Positions 19,529 to 29,110 of a stretch of 64,000 nucleotides of DNA are shown one piece after another (the stretch's first letter is position 1; each line of letters opens with the position of its first letter). The notes under the pieces were generated by a model, which worked only from the letters and a program-made list of their open reading frames with translations, made no database searches and was not told the DNA's origin. Source of the DNA: a bacterium (GTDB lineage: Bacteria; Myxococcota_A; Polyangia; Nannocystales; Nannocystaceae). The stretch covers positions 310,001 to 374,000 of the forward strand of contig JANSYI010000003.1 in NCBI GenBank assembly GCA_024742475.1, read 5' to 3'. Position numbers and translations under genes: made by a program.

Positions 19529-21478
19529 CTATGGGGCGGCCGGGGGCTCGAGCGACAGGCCGTGTTGCGCCAGCCAGGCCGCCGCGTCGGCCGCGGCGCC
19601 CGGTCGTGGCGCCTGCGTCACCCGCCCGTGCACGTCGCGGATGAGCTCGGCAGCTTCATCTTCGGACCCGGTCCGCCACAGGGCTGTGGCCCACCCGAGC
19701 GCGGCGGCGACCTCGACTTCGGGCGGACCGCTGCGTGCGATCTGAAACGCGCGCGCGAAGGCGGCGGCCGCCTCGTCGTTGCGTGACTCGGCCAGGCACG
19801 CGGTCCCCAGGTGCGTCAGCGCCAAGAGAACCGAGGCATCGTCGGTGCCGCGCGCGCGGACCAGTCGGGCGACGGCGCGGCGGGCGAGTACGATCGCCTC
19901 CTTGGCGCGACCGCTGCGAAGCGCGACGTCGGCGGCCATGCTCAGCGCCTCGCCACGGGCAGCGTCGTCGGCATCCTTCGTCGCCTCGAGCGCGAGCGAG
20001 GCCGCCGCGCGTGCGTCGTCGAAGCGTTCGGCGTCGAGCAGGACGGCGACGAGGCGCAGGCGCACGGTGTCCCGCGCGCGCGCGTCCAGGTCTGCTGCGA
20101 GCGCGCGCTCGAGGTGCTCGGCGGCGGTGTCGGCATCGCCTCGGGCCTGCGCCACCGCGGCGCGTCCCAAGGCGATGCGCAGCGTCAGGGCAGCACCCTC
20201 ATGCGTGAGCGACCACGTCGCGGCGCGTTCGAAGGTGTCCGCCGCGTCGCCGAATCGCCCCGCCTGAAGATAGGCCTCGCCGAGCTGGACCAGCCCGGGC
20301 CCGCGCCGGGCTTCGGGGCGCCGCTCGTTGGCCATGCGAAGCCACGCGGTTGCTTTCTCGGGCGCGCCGCCCTCCTGCAGAGCGCCCGCGATCGCGTCGA
20401 GCGTCGCGAGTGCTTCGGGGTGTCGGGCGCCCAAGGCCTCGTCCGCGAGCTCGAGCGCTCGGGTCGCGAGGCGTTCGGCCGCGTCGAGGTTGCCCACGGA
20501 CGCGGCCGCCACCGCGGACTCGCGCAGTCCGGGCACGAGCGCCGGATGGACGCCGCCGACGCTCGACTCGAGCAACGCCAGCGCCGGCTCGTGCACCGAG
20601 AGCGCCGCCTCGGGCCGGCCGTGCCTGGACAGCATGCTCGCCTGCGTGGCGAGCAGCGCGTGCTGCCGCGTCGCGCTGGTGGGCTTTCGACGGGCGAGAG
20701 CCGAGGCGAGCGCCCACCAGCGCTGCGCTGCGGTGAGACCCTCCTCGAGCGGTGTGCTCGTTGCGAGGGCCAAGGCGATGGTGGACGCGAGGGCAGGGGC
20801 GTCGGCCGCGATGGCGTCACCGAGGGCGCGTTGCCAGGTGGCGTACGCCTCTGCGGGGGGCTGGCCGTGGCCTTCGAGCCACCGGGCGTCGGCGCGCAGG
20901 GGGTCGTCTTCACCGAGGTCCAGCGACGCCGCGAGCTCGCTGGCGGCGTCGATTTCGCCGGCGGCCAGCAGCGCGTGGGCGCGGTCGAGGGTCGCGCGCG
21001 CGTCGGGGTCGCGGGGTGTGGCGACCGCTCGCGCATCCCCGCAGTCCTCGGTGGGGGGAAGGGCCAACGCGGCAGCCCACGCGGTGCGCTGGGCGTGCTC
21101 GGGGAGCTCGGGGAGCGTGTCGGCGAGGGCGCGGGCGCGGGCGGCTTGGCGATCCAGACACGCCAAGGTCGCCTCGCGTGCCTCCGGCGGGAGCGCGCAC
21201 GCCTCGTCTCGTGCGGTGGCCCATCGCTGCGCCCAGGTCGCGAGGTCTCGTTCGAGGACGCCCCGCGATCCGGCCGCGTCCCGCGTCCACGTCCGTAGCC
21301 ACGCGGGGTCGTTCTGCCAGCCGAAGGGCTCCGCGTCCGGGCACGCGCTCCGCGGCGCATCGGGCTCGTCGTCGCGCGCCGCGGCGTACAGTCCCAAGCC
21401 CAGTGCCGCGGTAAGACCCATGCCCAGGAGCCAGCGCGTCGCCGGACGGGACGCGGGCGGATCGAGAGCGTCGGACAT
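19529..21478 (-). CDS. TPR-repeat membrane-anchored protein
   Basis: 649 residues from ATG 21478. An N-terminal signal anchor (WLLGMGLTAALGLGLYAAA, about 15-34) is followed by a Cys-containing helical region and then many TPR units (for example NLDAAERLATRALELADEALGARHPEALATLDAIAGAL). The pattern is like the C-terminal extracytoplasmic half of myxobacterial Ser/Thr kinases with TPR domains, but no kinase domain is present, so it is either a free-standing relative or a scaffold. Divergent from the DUF4382-like lipoprotein. Confidence 0.75.
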   Translation of the reverse strand: MSDALDPPASRPATRWLLGMGLTAALGLGLYAAARDDEPDAPRSACPDAEPFGWQNDPAWLRTWTRDAAGSRGVLERDLATWAQRWATARDEACALPPEAREATLACLDRQAARARALADTLPELPEHAQRTAWAAALALPPTEDCGDARAVATPRDPDARATLDRAHALLAAGEIDAASELAASLDLGEDDPLRADARWLEGHGQPPAEAYATWQRALGDAIAADAPALASTIALALATSTPLEEGLTAAQRWWALASALARRKPTSATRQHALLATQASMLSRHGRPEAALSVHEPALALLESSVGGVHPALVPGLRESAVAAASVGNLDAAERLATRALELADEALGARHPEALATLDAIAGALQEGGAPEKATAWLRMANERRPEARRGPGLVQLGEAYLQAGRFGDAADTFERAATWSLTHEGAALTLRIALGRAAVAQARGDADTAAEHLERALAADLDARARDTVRLRLVAVLLDAERFDDARAAASLALEATKDADDAARGEALSMAADVALRSGRAKEAIVLARRAVARLVRARGTDDASVLLALTHLGTACLAESRNDEAAAAFARAFQIARSGPPEVEVAAALGWATALWRTGSEDEAAELIRDVHGRVTQAPRPGAAADAAAWLAQHGLSLEPPAAP

Positions 21479-21626
21479 CCCCGGGACCGTAGCAGGATTG
21501 CGCGGGCGGGCTCGATTCGGCGCCATGCCCCGGGCACAGCGGTGCTGCGGCGGGGGCGCTGGGGGATCGGCTCAAGTTTGGGCCGGGGCGAACGATGCTG
21601 GAACGGTCAGGAGTTCGGCCCCGCCC

Positions 21627-22262
21627 ATGACCCACGCATCCGCACTGTCCATCGCTGTGTTCGCATCCCTCGCCTTGGGGTGCTCCGTCGACGCGCCCAC
21701 CCGCGAGAACTTCGATTACTCGTTTCAAGAGGCGATGCCCGAGGAGATGGACGGCGACCACGCGCCGGAGCTGACGTTCACCCACTCCGCCTACGACACG
21801 GACTTCGTCGTCCGCTTCAGCGACAGCCACCACGGCACCACCAACGTCGACCCCGACGTGCGCAGCGTGGGACTGGTGATCGAGAGCGTTCAGCTGCAGC
21901 AGCTCGACGCCGACGGCCAGGAGCTCAGCTGGGTCACGGTCCGCGACACGCCCATCGAGGTCGACCTCATGAATCTGGCCGACGGCGCCGTCGAGAAGAT
22001 CGCCGGCGGCCCGATCTCCGAAGGGCAGTACGGTGCGGTCGCCATCGAGTTCTCCTACGCCTACGTGCAGGAGAGCGACGGCGACGTCTCGGAGCTCGAG
22101 CTGCCCGGCATGGCGCTGTACCTCGAAGAGGGCTTCCGCATCTACGAAGGCACCCGCACCGATCTCGGCGTTCGCCTCGGCGCGCTGCGCAGCCTCGAGC
22201 GCGATGGCGATCACTGGGTCTCGGACCCCAACGTCAACATGGACGTGACCGAGGACCTGTAG
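21627..22262 (+). CDS. DUF4382-like lipoprotein
   Basis: 211 residues. MTHASALSIAVFASLALGC gives lipobox Cys19. The body has the DUF4382 style: VIESVQLQQLDADGQELSWVTV, then PIEVDLMNLADGAVEKIAGGPISEGQYGAVAIEF, a beta-rich carbohydrate-binding-like domain of exported lipoproteins. A CAGGAG ribosome-binding sequence lies upstream. Monocistronic; a hairpin follows it. Confidence 0.7.
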   Translation: MTHASALSIAVFASLALGCSVDAPTRENFDYSFQEAMPEEMDGDHAPELTFTHSAYDTDFVVRFSDSHHGTTNVDPDVRSVGLVIESVQLQQLDADGQELSWVTVRDTPIEVDLMNLADGAVEKIAGGPISEGQYGAVAIEFSYAYVQESDGDVSELELPGMALYLEEGFRIYEGTRTDLGVRLGALRSLERDGDHWVSDPNVNMDVTEDL

Positions 22263-22315
22263 CGCAACACCAGCGTCTCACGAGGCCACATCCATCGAAC
22301 CGCTTCCAAACGAGA

Positions 22316-22353
22316 CGAGGCGACTCCCGCGAGAACTCGTGGGGGCCGCCTCG
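22316..22353 (-). terminator. Terminator-like hairpin after tRNA-Val
   Basis: Stem CGAGGCG / CGCCTCG enclosing a second near-perfect stem (CCCGCGAG / CTCGTGGG). On the minus strand it is followed by TCTCGTTT. It can serve the tRNA and, from the other side, the DUF4382-like gene. Confidence 0.55.
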
Positions 22354-22368
22354 ACGCGGTTTGGGTTG

Positions 22369-22442
22369 TGGGCGCAGCAGGACTCGAACCTGCGACTTCC
22401 ACCGTGTGAAGGTGGCGCTCTAACCAGCTGAGCTATGCGCCC
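22369..22442 (-). tRNA. tRNA-Val(CAC)
   Basis: 74-nt cloverleaf read on the minus strand. Acceptor stem GGGCGCA/TGCGCCC, D arm GCTC-AGCTGGTTA-GAGC, anticodon stem CCACC/GGTGG with loop TTCACAC (anticodon CAC, reading GTG Val), T arm GCAGG-TTCGAGT-CCTGC, discriminator A. The 3' CCA is not encoded (CAA follows in the DNA). Confidence 0.97.
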
Positions 22443-22562
22443 GTCAGCGGGGCCGCGGTATAGCCCGGAGCGGCTCGGGTTGCAACGCCTCGATGCGATC
22501 GGCGAGTCTCGGGTCCGCGCGCGAGGCCTGCGGGCCCGCCAGCGCGCGCGAAACGAGGCGAC

Positions 22563-22955
22563 ATGAAACGAGAAATCATCGAGACCCCCAACGCTCCCGC
22601 CGCGATCGGACCCTACAGCCAGGCCGTGGCCGTCACCGGCGGCCGGACGCTCTACTGCTCGGGGCAGATCGCGCTCGACCCCACCAGCGGTGAGCTGGTC
22701 GGTGGCGACGACGTGGAGGCGCAGACGCGGCGCGTGCTCGACAACTTGGCAGCGGTGCTCGAGGCCGCCGGCATGGGCTACGACGACGTGGTCAAGGCCG
22801 GCATCTTCCTGGCCGACATGGCCGACTTCGGCAAGGTCAACGCGCTGTATGCCGAGCGCTTCGGCGCGGCCCCTCCGGCGCGCGCGACCGTGCAGGTTGC
22901 GGGTCTGCCCAAGGGCGTGAAGGTCGAGATCGACGCCGTCGCGGTCGGCGAGTAG
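22563..22955 (+). CDS. ridA: RidA family enamine/imine deaminase
   Basis: 130 residues, the normal size of the YjgF/YER057c/UK114 family. Key residues: Tyr18 in AIGPYSQAV, Cys32 in LYCSGQIALDP, Arg107 in PPARATVQVAGLPKG and Glu in VKVEIDAVAV. It hydrolyses reactive 2-aminoacrylate and related imines made by PLP enzymes, protecting other PLP enzymes. Cytosolic trimer. The next gene starts 9 nt after its stop but looks unrelated in function. Confidence 0.93.
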   Translation: MKREIIETPNAPAAIGPYSQAVAVTGGRTLYCSGQIALDPTSGELVGGDDVEAQTRRVLDNLAAVLEAAGMGYDDVVKAGIFLADMADFGKVNALYAERFGAAPPARATVQVAGLPKGVKVEIDAVAVGE

Positions 22956-22964
22956 CCTGCAGGG

Positions 22965-25565
22965 GTGGGCGAGCGAGCTCCGAGGCGCCGCGGATTCGTG
23001 GCGCTGGCCGTGCTGGTCGTCTTCGGCCTCGTCGGCGCGCTCGCGTGGCGAGGCACCGGCGGCGGCGAGCTGGACGTGGATCCGGCGGGGCTGCGCGGCC
23101 CCAGGGGGGCGCTGGCGAGCACGCCCACCTCGGCCGAGGTAGAGGGGCGGCTGCTGCTCGAGGGGCCGCTGCCCCCCGACGAGCCGCTGCGCGATCCCCC
23201 GCTGACGCCGGCGGCTGACTGCCGCGTGCGAGTCTGGGCGGCTGGCGTCGAGGTCGCCGAGCCCGCGCGCTGCGGCGCCGACGGCCGCTTCTTGGCGACC
23301 CTGAACCCTGGCGTGTTTGGCCGGGTCAGCGTCGAGCTCGAGGCGCCTGGCCGGCTGCGCGCCGTGGTCACGGTCGACCTGCCCGAGGAGGGGCGCGGGG
23401 CGTTGCCCGACGTGGCGGTGGGCGTGGGCCAGGTCGTGCGAGGCGCAGTGGTCGACCTGCGCGGCGAGCCCGTGGCCGGGGTGGTCGTCGAAGGCGTCCC
23501 GATTCCCGACCTGGGAGAGGCCGAGCCGTGGCGGCGGACCACGGCGCAGGACGGCTCCTTCGCCTTCGACACGCTGCCGCCGGGTCCCGTCGCGCTGCGG
23601 TGCGCACCGGAGGGCTACGCACCCACGGTGGTCGAAGCGATCGCGCCGCAGGACGACGTGCTGATCCGGCTTGGCGGGCTCTACGACGTGCGCGGTCGGG
23701 TGCTCGCGGCCGGCGTCGCGGCTGACGTCGCCGCCGCCAGCGTCCGGCTCGAGGGCAGCGGTGTCTGGCCGGCGCGCGTGGTCGAGGTGGATCCCGACGG
23801 AGCGTTCTCGGTGCCCTCGGTGCCCGATGGCGTCTACGCGCTCGAGGCCGTGGTCGGGGACGAGCCGGGGGAGCCGTCGTTCGCGTCCCTGCCGCTCGAG
23901 GGGGTCGAGCCGGACCTCGAGGTTTCGCTCGCGCTGACCCCCGCGTATTGGGTTCCCGTGCTGGTGGAGGGGCCGGATGGGGCGCCGGTGCCCTCCGCCC
24001 GCGTCACGCTGATGAACGCGCAGGTCGGCATGCTCGGGCGTGGGGCCAGCACGGGCCCGGACGGGACGGCGTGGCTGGGTCCGGTCGTCCCCGGCCCGTA
24101 CGTCGCGCGTGCCGATGGCGATGACCTGCTCGCCTCGGCACCGGCGGCGGTGCAGGTGGTGGATGGCCCGCCCGAGCCGGTGGTCCTGCGCCTGGAGAGG
24201 CCCGGGCGCCTGGTGGTCACGGTCGTGGACCCCAGCGGGGCGGCGGTCTCGGACGCGCAGGTGCGGCTGCGGACCGACGCGGTCTACTCGGTCGGGGAGG
24301 CCCAGACGCGCGCAGCGACGTTCGCACGGGCCGTCGAGGCTCGGGGCACGCTGGGCGTGATGACCGGGCCGGTACCGCCGGTCCCCCTCGGCGAGGACGA
24401 CGGCGTGGCGGCGTGGCGGCGAACCTCGGGCGCGGGCGCTGCGGCGTTCGAGGGGCTGGTCCCTGGCGCGTACACGGTGCTCGCCTCGCATCCCGACTAC
24501 GCGACGAGCGCGGAGCAGACCGCGACGGTGGTCGCTGGGGAGCGTGCGGCGCTGACACTGATGCTACGCGAGGGGCAGCCGCTGACCGGTCGCGTGCGCG
24601 ATGGCAACAATCGACCCATCGAGGGGGCGCAGGTCCGCGTCGACGACGTCTTGGTGGCGCGGACGGACGCCCGCGGGGTCTACGACGCCGGCCCTCACGC
24701 GGGCAAGGTTCGCATCGAGGTCCGCGCTCTTGGCTACGCGTCGGCGACCCAGACGGTGAACGTGCGGGATGAACCGCTCGACCTCGAGTGGACGCTCGAG
24801 GACGCTGATGGTGTCCTCGAAGGTCAGGTGCTCGGAGGCAACGACCGGCCGCTCGAGGGGGCCCGCGTGACCGTACACCCCAGGGGAGGTACGTCGAGCA
24901 GCGCGTGGACCGGCGCCAAGGGCGTGTTTGCGTTCGACGGACTCGCGCGCGGTCGAGCAGAGGTGATGGTCGAACACCCCGAGTACGTGCCGGCATCGGT
25001 CGGGGTGCGCATCGGCGAGGGCGCGTCGCTCACGGTCACGCTCGAGGAGGGCTGGAGCACGACCGCGGTCGTGCGGTGGAAGGGGACCCTCGAGCCCGTC
25101 GTGGGGGCGCGCGTCCGCGGAGGAGGCCTCGAGCGGCGCATCGGGCCCTCGGGCGACGTGGTGCTGTCGGGGCTGGCTCGTGACCGCGTGCGGATCGAGG
25201 TGTCCGCCGCGGACGCGCCGAGCGTGCGGCGCACGATTCGCCGCAGCGTGGCCGAGGGCAAGACCGTCTTCATCGAGCTGATCGAAGGGGGCAGCCTCTC
25301 GGGGCGCGTGGAGGACTACCGCGGCGATCCCGTCGCGGGGGCGAAGGTCGAGGTCCGCCTCGTGGGGGCGGAGGCGCCGCTTGCGAGCGTCCGGGCGACG
25401 GCGCGGGGGAAATACCGATTCGAGGGGCTGCCCGAGGGCGACGTCGAGGTGCAGGCGTGGCCACCGGAGGGGGCGCAGGAGGCTCTCGGGACGGAGACCC
25501 TGCGGCGCGACATCCGGCGCGGACATGTCACCGAGCAGGTCGTGTTCAAACTGCCCCGTGGCTGA
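22965..25565 (+). CDS. Large carboxypeptidase-regulatory-like repeat protein
   Basis: 866 residues. One N-terminal membrane segment (FVALAVLVVFGLVGALAW, about 11-28), then a chain of at least eight beta-sandwich modules of the CarboxypepD_reg / transthyretin-like type, each with a V.G.V.D..G.PV.GA.V...-G.F.F..LP.G.....HP.Y pattern (for example VLEGQVLGGNDRPLEGARVTV and SLSGRVEDYRGDPVAGAKVEV). It is membrane-anchored with a long extracytoplasmic stalk and is probably adhesive or structural. GTG start. Confidence 0.85.
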   Translation: MGERAPRRRGFVALAVLVVFGLVGALAWRGTGGGELDVDPAGLRGPRGALASTPTSAEVEGRLLLEGPLPPDEPLRDPPLTPAADCRVRVWAAGVEVAEPARCGADGRFLATLNPGVFGRVSVELEAPGRLRAVVTVDLPEEGRGALPDVAVGVGQVVRGAVVDLRGEPVAGVVVEGVPIPDLGEAEPWRRTTAQDGSFAFDTLPPGPVALRCAPEGYAPTVVEAIAPQDDVLIRLGGLYDVRGRVLAAGVAADVAAASVRLEGSGVWPARVVEVDPDGAFSVPSVPDGVYALEAVVGDEPGEPSFASLPLEGVEPDLEVSLALTPAYWVPVLVEGPDGAPVPSARVTLMNAQVGMLGRGASTGPDGTAWLGPVVPGPYVARADGDDLLASAPAAVQVVDGPPEPVVLRLERPGRLVVTVVDPSGAAVSDAQVRLRTDAVYSVGEAQTRAATFARAVEARGTLGVMTGPVPPVPLGEDDGVAAWRRTSGAGAAAFEGLVPGAYTVLASHPDYATSAEQTATVVAGERAALTLMLREGQPLTGRVRDGNNRPIEGAQVRVDDVLVARTDARGVYDAGPHAGKVRIEVRALGYASATQTVNVRDEPLDLEWTLEDADGVLEGQVLGGNDRPLEGARVTVHPRGGTSSSAWTGAKGVFAFDGLARGRAEVMVEHPEYVPASVGVRIGEGASLTVTLEEGWSTTAVVRWKGTLEPVVGARVRGGGLERRIGPSGDVVLSGLARDRVRIEVSAADAPSVRRTIRRSVAEGKTVFIELIEGGSLSGRVEDYRGDPVAGAKVEVRLVGAEAPLASVRATARGKYRFEGLPEGDVEVQAWPPEGAQEALGTETLRRDIRRGHVTEQVVFKLPRG

Positions 25566-25653
25566 GCGCAGGGCGTCGACGCCGGACTCCGGTTTGACAC
25601 CCGTGCGGCGCCGCGCATACGTTCTGCACATCGTCTTCCCCAGGAATCGATCG

Positions 25654-26181
25654 ATGCGTACCCTCCTCGTGATCACCGTTGTCAGCCTGTCCCTCGCTGC
25701 GTGCAGCTCCTCCGAGACCAAGTCCGAGACGGCCGCGCCGGCCAACCAGAAGGACGGCGGCAAAGAGGCCAAGACGGACGACGGCGCAGCGGCCGGAGCG
25801 GACAAGAAGGTCAAGGTCGTCGAGGGCGCGGCCCCGGACGGCGACGACCGCTACGCGCTGAAGATCGAGACGCCCGACGCCCAGTCGGGCAAGGAGAGCA
25901 AGGTCACGGTTCGCGTGGTGCCGAAGGAGCCGTGGCACATGAACCTCGACTTCCCCACCTCGCTCAAGCTCGATCCGCCGGCCGGCGTGACCGTTGCCAA
26001 CGCCGACCTGAAGAAAGCGGACGCGAAGCTCGACGAGAGCGCGTGCCAGTTCGATGTCGCCTTCACCCCCTCGGCGGCCGGAGAGCAGACGTTCACCGGC
26101 AAGTTCAAGTTCGCGGTCTGCCAGGACGAGGCCTGCTCGCCGGTCACCGAAGACATCGAGTTCAAGGTCGCGGTGAAGTAG
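25654..26181 (+). CDS. Lipoprotein, small beta domain
   Basis: 175 residues. MRTLLVITVVSLSLAAC lipobox (Cys17), a Lys/Ala/Asp-rich linker, then a beta-sandwich-like domain (YALKIETPDAQSGKESKVTVRVVPKEPWHMNLDFPTSLKL...SACQFDVAFTPSAAGEQTFTGKFKFAVCQDEACSPVTEDIEFKVAV). The CQDEACSPV motif and the two-Cys arrangement resemble the N-terminal interaction domain of DsbD-like proteins, suggesting a possible thiol-redox role (weak inference). Confidence 0.7.
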   Translation: MRTLLVITVVSLSLAACSSSETKSETAAPANQKDGGKEAKTDDGAAAGADKKVKVVEGAAPDGDDRYALKIETPDAQSGKESKVTVRVVPKEPWHMNLDFPTSLKLDPPAGVTVANADLKKADAKLDESACQFDVAFTPSAAGEQTFTGKFKFAVCQDEACSPVTEDIEFKVAVK

Positions 26182-26218
26182 CCCGCCGCCCGCGCGGACC
26201 GGGTACACTGGCCGCGAC

Positions 26219-28540
26219 GTGGGAGACAACGACGCGGCCCATCAACGCCTCGACCACCTCGCTGGGGCGGTCGCCGACGAGTTCGAGACCACCCGTCGAC
26301 TGCTGAGCTACGACGAGTGGTTCGAGCTGTTCTGCTCCGAGCCGACCGTGCACGCTCGCAACGCGGCGCAGTACGTGCGCGACGCGTTCTTGCACTTCGG
26401 TCGCCGCGACGTCCGCACGCCCAGCGGGCAGATCTCGCGGTGGCGGCTGTTCGACACCGAGTTCGACGGTTGGCATCGCCTCGTCGGCCAAGAAGAGGCT
26501 CAGAACGAACTGTACGAGGCCGTCGAGGGCTTCGTGCGGCTGGGCCGCACCAACAAGATGCTGTTGCTGCATGGCCCCAACGGCAGCGCCAAGAGCACGA
26601 TGCTCGAGGCGTTGCAGCGCGCGCTCGAGGTCTACTCCCGCACCGACAAGGGGGCGATGTATCGCTTCAGCTGGGTCTTCCCCAACCGGCGCGAGCTCGC
26701 CGGGGGCATCGGTTTCGGCAACAACGAGGGCCTTCGCGACGCGCTCGGTGAGGAGACGTTCGCCAAGCTGGGGACCGACGAGATCGACTCCCGCATGGCG
26801 GACGAGCAGAAGGACCACCCGATCTACTTGGTGCCGCTGCCGCAGCGTCGTCGGCTGCTCGAGGACATCTGCGAGTCTCACCCCGACTTCGTGATCAGCG
26901 ACGCCGTGCTCTACGGAGAACTCTCGCATCGCAACCGCAAGATCTTCGACGCGTTGCTCACCGGCTACAAGGGCGACCTGCGCCAGGTGCTGCAGCACGT
27001 GCAGGTGGAGCGCTTCTTCGCGAGCCGCCAGTATCGGGCCGCGCTGGTCACCGTCGAGCCGAAGCAGACCGTCGATGCGCGGAGCTTCCCGGTCACGGGC
27101 GACTCGTCATTCGGCTCGCTGCCGCCCTCGGTCGGAGGCCAAGCCCTCTACGCCGTGCAGGGCGACCTCGTCGACGCGAACCGCGGCGTCGTCACGTTCT
27201 CCGACCTGCTCAAGCGCCCCTACGAGCACTACAAGTATCTGCTGACGGCGACCGAGTCCGGATCCGTGGCGCTCGACCACCTCGTGCTCAACCTCGACAT
27301 GATGTTCACCGGCAGCGCGAACGACCTCGACCTGCTCGAGTTTCGGGCGCTTCGTTCCGGCGAGTACCAGAGCTTTCGCGCGCGGCTCGAGCTCATCCGT
27401 GTGCCCTTCCTGCTCGACTTCCGCGTGGAGCGAAAGATCTACCAAGAGCAGGTCGGTGACATCCTGCGCGGGGTCCACGTGGCGCCGCACGTCACCCGCA
27501 TCCTCGCGCTGTGGGGCGTCATGACGCGGCTGCGCCAGCCCGAGCCTTCCAAGTACAACGCCAAGATCAAGGACGCGCTCGGCCGGCTCACGCCGCTGCA
27601 GAAGGCCGACTTGTACGCCTACGGGCGGGTGCCCCGAGGCCTGAGCGCCGAAGAGGCCCGGGAGATGCTCGCGGCCGTGCCCGCGATGTACGAGGAGCAG
27701 TTCCCCCACGCGGTCGTGCGGGCCGAGGGCAGCGACCACATCCTCGGCGACTACGAGGGCAGCTTCGGCGCGTCCGTCCGCGACCTCAAGGCCGTGCTGC
27801 TCGCGGCCGCCTCCGAGCCCGGCGTCACCCACATCACCGTGCCCAAGCTCTTCGACGAGCTGCGCCAATACCTGGCCGACTCGGTCAACTACCGCTGGAT
27901 GATGCTCGAGCCTCAGGGCGAGTTCCACAAGCTCGACGGCGACGCGTCGAGCATCACCGGGGCGTGCTGGGAGCGGTGGCTCGATCTGACCGACTGGGAG
28001 GTTCGCGAGGCGCTCGGACTCGTCGACGAAGACCGCTACATGGAGCTGTTCCGCAAGTACGTGGTGCACGTCTCCCACGCGCTCAAGAAGGAGCGCCTCT
28101 TCGACGAGGTCACCGGCAAGCTCACCGACCCCGACGAGCAGTTCATGAAGCAGCTCGAGAAGACGATGGCGCCCGACGCCAAGGACAGCTTCCGAGCCGA
28201 CGTCCTGTCGAGGATCGGCGCCTGGGCGCTCTCCCACCCCGACGAAGACCCGGCCTACGACGAGATCTTCCCGGACTACTTCGCCCAGATGCGCGAGGAC
28301 TACTACAAGAAGCAGAAGGAAGTGGTCGGCAAGAGCATCAACCGCATCCTCGAGCTGCTCGCCGAAGACGGTGAGCGCCTCTCCTCCGAAGAGGTCAGCC
28401 TCACCAAGACCGAGGAACAAAACGCCGCGCACGCCCTCGAGGTCCTGCTCGGCGAACACGACGGCGACGCCCGGCGAGACCGCCACACGCGGGAGACCCT
28501 CCGCGAGACGCTGGTCTACCTGGCGAAGAACCGGTATTAG
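26219..28540 (+). CDS. prkA: PrkA-family serine protein kinase/AAA ATPase
   Basis: 773 residues. AAA core with Walker A HGPNGSAKST (about 117-126) and the long PrkA-specific middle and C-terminal regions (VFPNRRELAGGIGFGNNEG, YLLTATESGSVAL, NYRWMMLEPQGEFHKLD). Longer than E. coli YeaG (about 640 residues). PrkA proteins act in stress, stationary phase and sporulation and usually sit with yhbH (DUF444) and spoVR; neither is next to this copy, which is followed by a gene-free inverted repeat. GTG start, 37 nt after the lipoprotein gene. Confidence 0.9.
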   Translation: MGDNDAAHQRLDHLAGAVADEFETTRRLLSYDEWFELFCSEPTVHARNAAQYVRDAFLHFGRRDVRTPSGQISRWRLFDTEFDGWHRLVGQEEAQNELYEAVEGFVRLGRTNKMLLLHGPNGSAKSTMLEALQRALEVYSRTDKGAMYRFSWVFPNRRELAGGIGFGNNEGLRDALGEETFAKLGTDEIDSRMADEQKDHPIYLVPLPQRRRLLEDICESHPDFVISDAVLYGELSHRNRKIFDALLTGYKGDLRQVLQHVQVERFFASRQYRAALVTVEPKQTVDARSFPVTGDSSFGSLPPSVGGQALYAVQGDLVDANRGVVTFSDLLKRPYEHYKYLLTATESGSVALDHLVLNLDMMFTGSANDLDLLEFRALRSGEYQSFRARLELIRVPFLLDFRVERKIYQEQVGDILRGVHVAPHVTRILALWGVMTRLRQPEPSKYNAKIKDALGRLTPLQKADLYAYGRVPRGLSAEEAREMLAAVPAMYEEQFPHAVVRAEGSDHILGDYEGSFGASVRDLKAVLLAAASEPGVTHITVPKLFDELRQYLADSVNYRWMMLEPQGEFHKLDGDASSITGACWERWLDLTDWEVREALGLVDEDRYMELFRKYVVHVSHALKKERLFDEVTGKLTDPDEQFMKQLEKTMAPDAKDSFRADVLSRIGAWALSHPDEDPAYDEIFPDYFAQMREDYYKKQKEVVGKSINRILELLAEDGERLSSEEVSLTKTEEQNAAHALEVLLGEHDGDARRDRHTRETLRETLVYLAKNRY

Positions 28541-29110
28541 CCTCTCGCGCGGAGGAAGCGTTCGCGGGGTTCTCCGGCTCACCCCGAAGGGGTGAGGGGA
28601 GCCTACGAACCCCGCACGGTGCGGTTTTCTGCGCTCGAGGCTAGCCACTTTTCCGCTGCGCAGACCCTCCGGGTCCGCTTCGCTTTCCTTCCGAGGAGGC
28701 CCGGGGTCGCAGGGACGTCGGCCTCTTGCGGTGGGGCGCGGGGGGGCAGCGAGCTCTAACTTCCCGACTGAGTCGGTTGGTTCAGCGCGGCGCTCGTCGG
28801 CTGTCGTGAACCCGCAGGGCTGGGAAGTTCCGACCCTCGTGGCACGCGAGCGGCATCCGCTCGCCTTCGCCGCACGAGGTTGACGCCCCTGCGGCCCCTG
28901 ACCTCCTCGGAAGGAGAGCGAAGCGGACCCGGAGGGTCTGCGCAGCGGGAAAGAGACAGACGTCGAGCGCAGAAAACCGCACCGTGCGGGGTTCGTAGGC
29001 TCCCCTCACCCCGAAGGGGGGAGCCGGAGAACCCTGCGAAGGCTCCCCTCGCGCGAGAGGTCGAGGGAGCCGGAGAACCCTGCGAAGGCTCTCGCGCGCG
29101 AGAGGCGGCC
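28541..29110. other. Gene-free gap of 570 bp filled by repeats
   Basis: No credible gene is seen between the PrkA gene and the convergent small lipoprotein gene. Most of it is the large inverted repeat described separately. The right end (29041-29100) adds further partial copies of GAGCCGGAGAACCCTGCGAAG, alternating with CTCGCGCGAGAGG palindromes. Frames crossing it have repeat-driven composition. Confidence 0.75.
28561..29040. repeat. Large imperfect inverted repeat, arms about 139 bp
   Basis: Left arm 28561-28699 and right arm 28902-29040 are reverse complements at roughly 85-90 percent by eye; weaker similarity continues inwards to about 28735 and 28866. The left arm contains the small palindrome CACCCCGAAGGGGTG (28580-28594). 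The central about 200 bp is unique-looking. The shape (two arms, no transposase, intergenic after a stop codon) suits a MITE-like or REP-like dispersed element. Copy number elsewhere in the genome cannot be seen here. Confidence 0.8.

Noticed and set aside
22211..22402. 63-codon minus-strand frame crossing the tRNA
   Set aside because: It overlaps tRNA-Val and the terminator, and reads the tRNA-derived peptide commonly seen as a false gene call.
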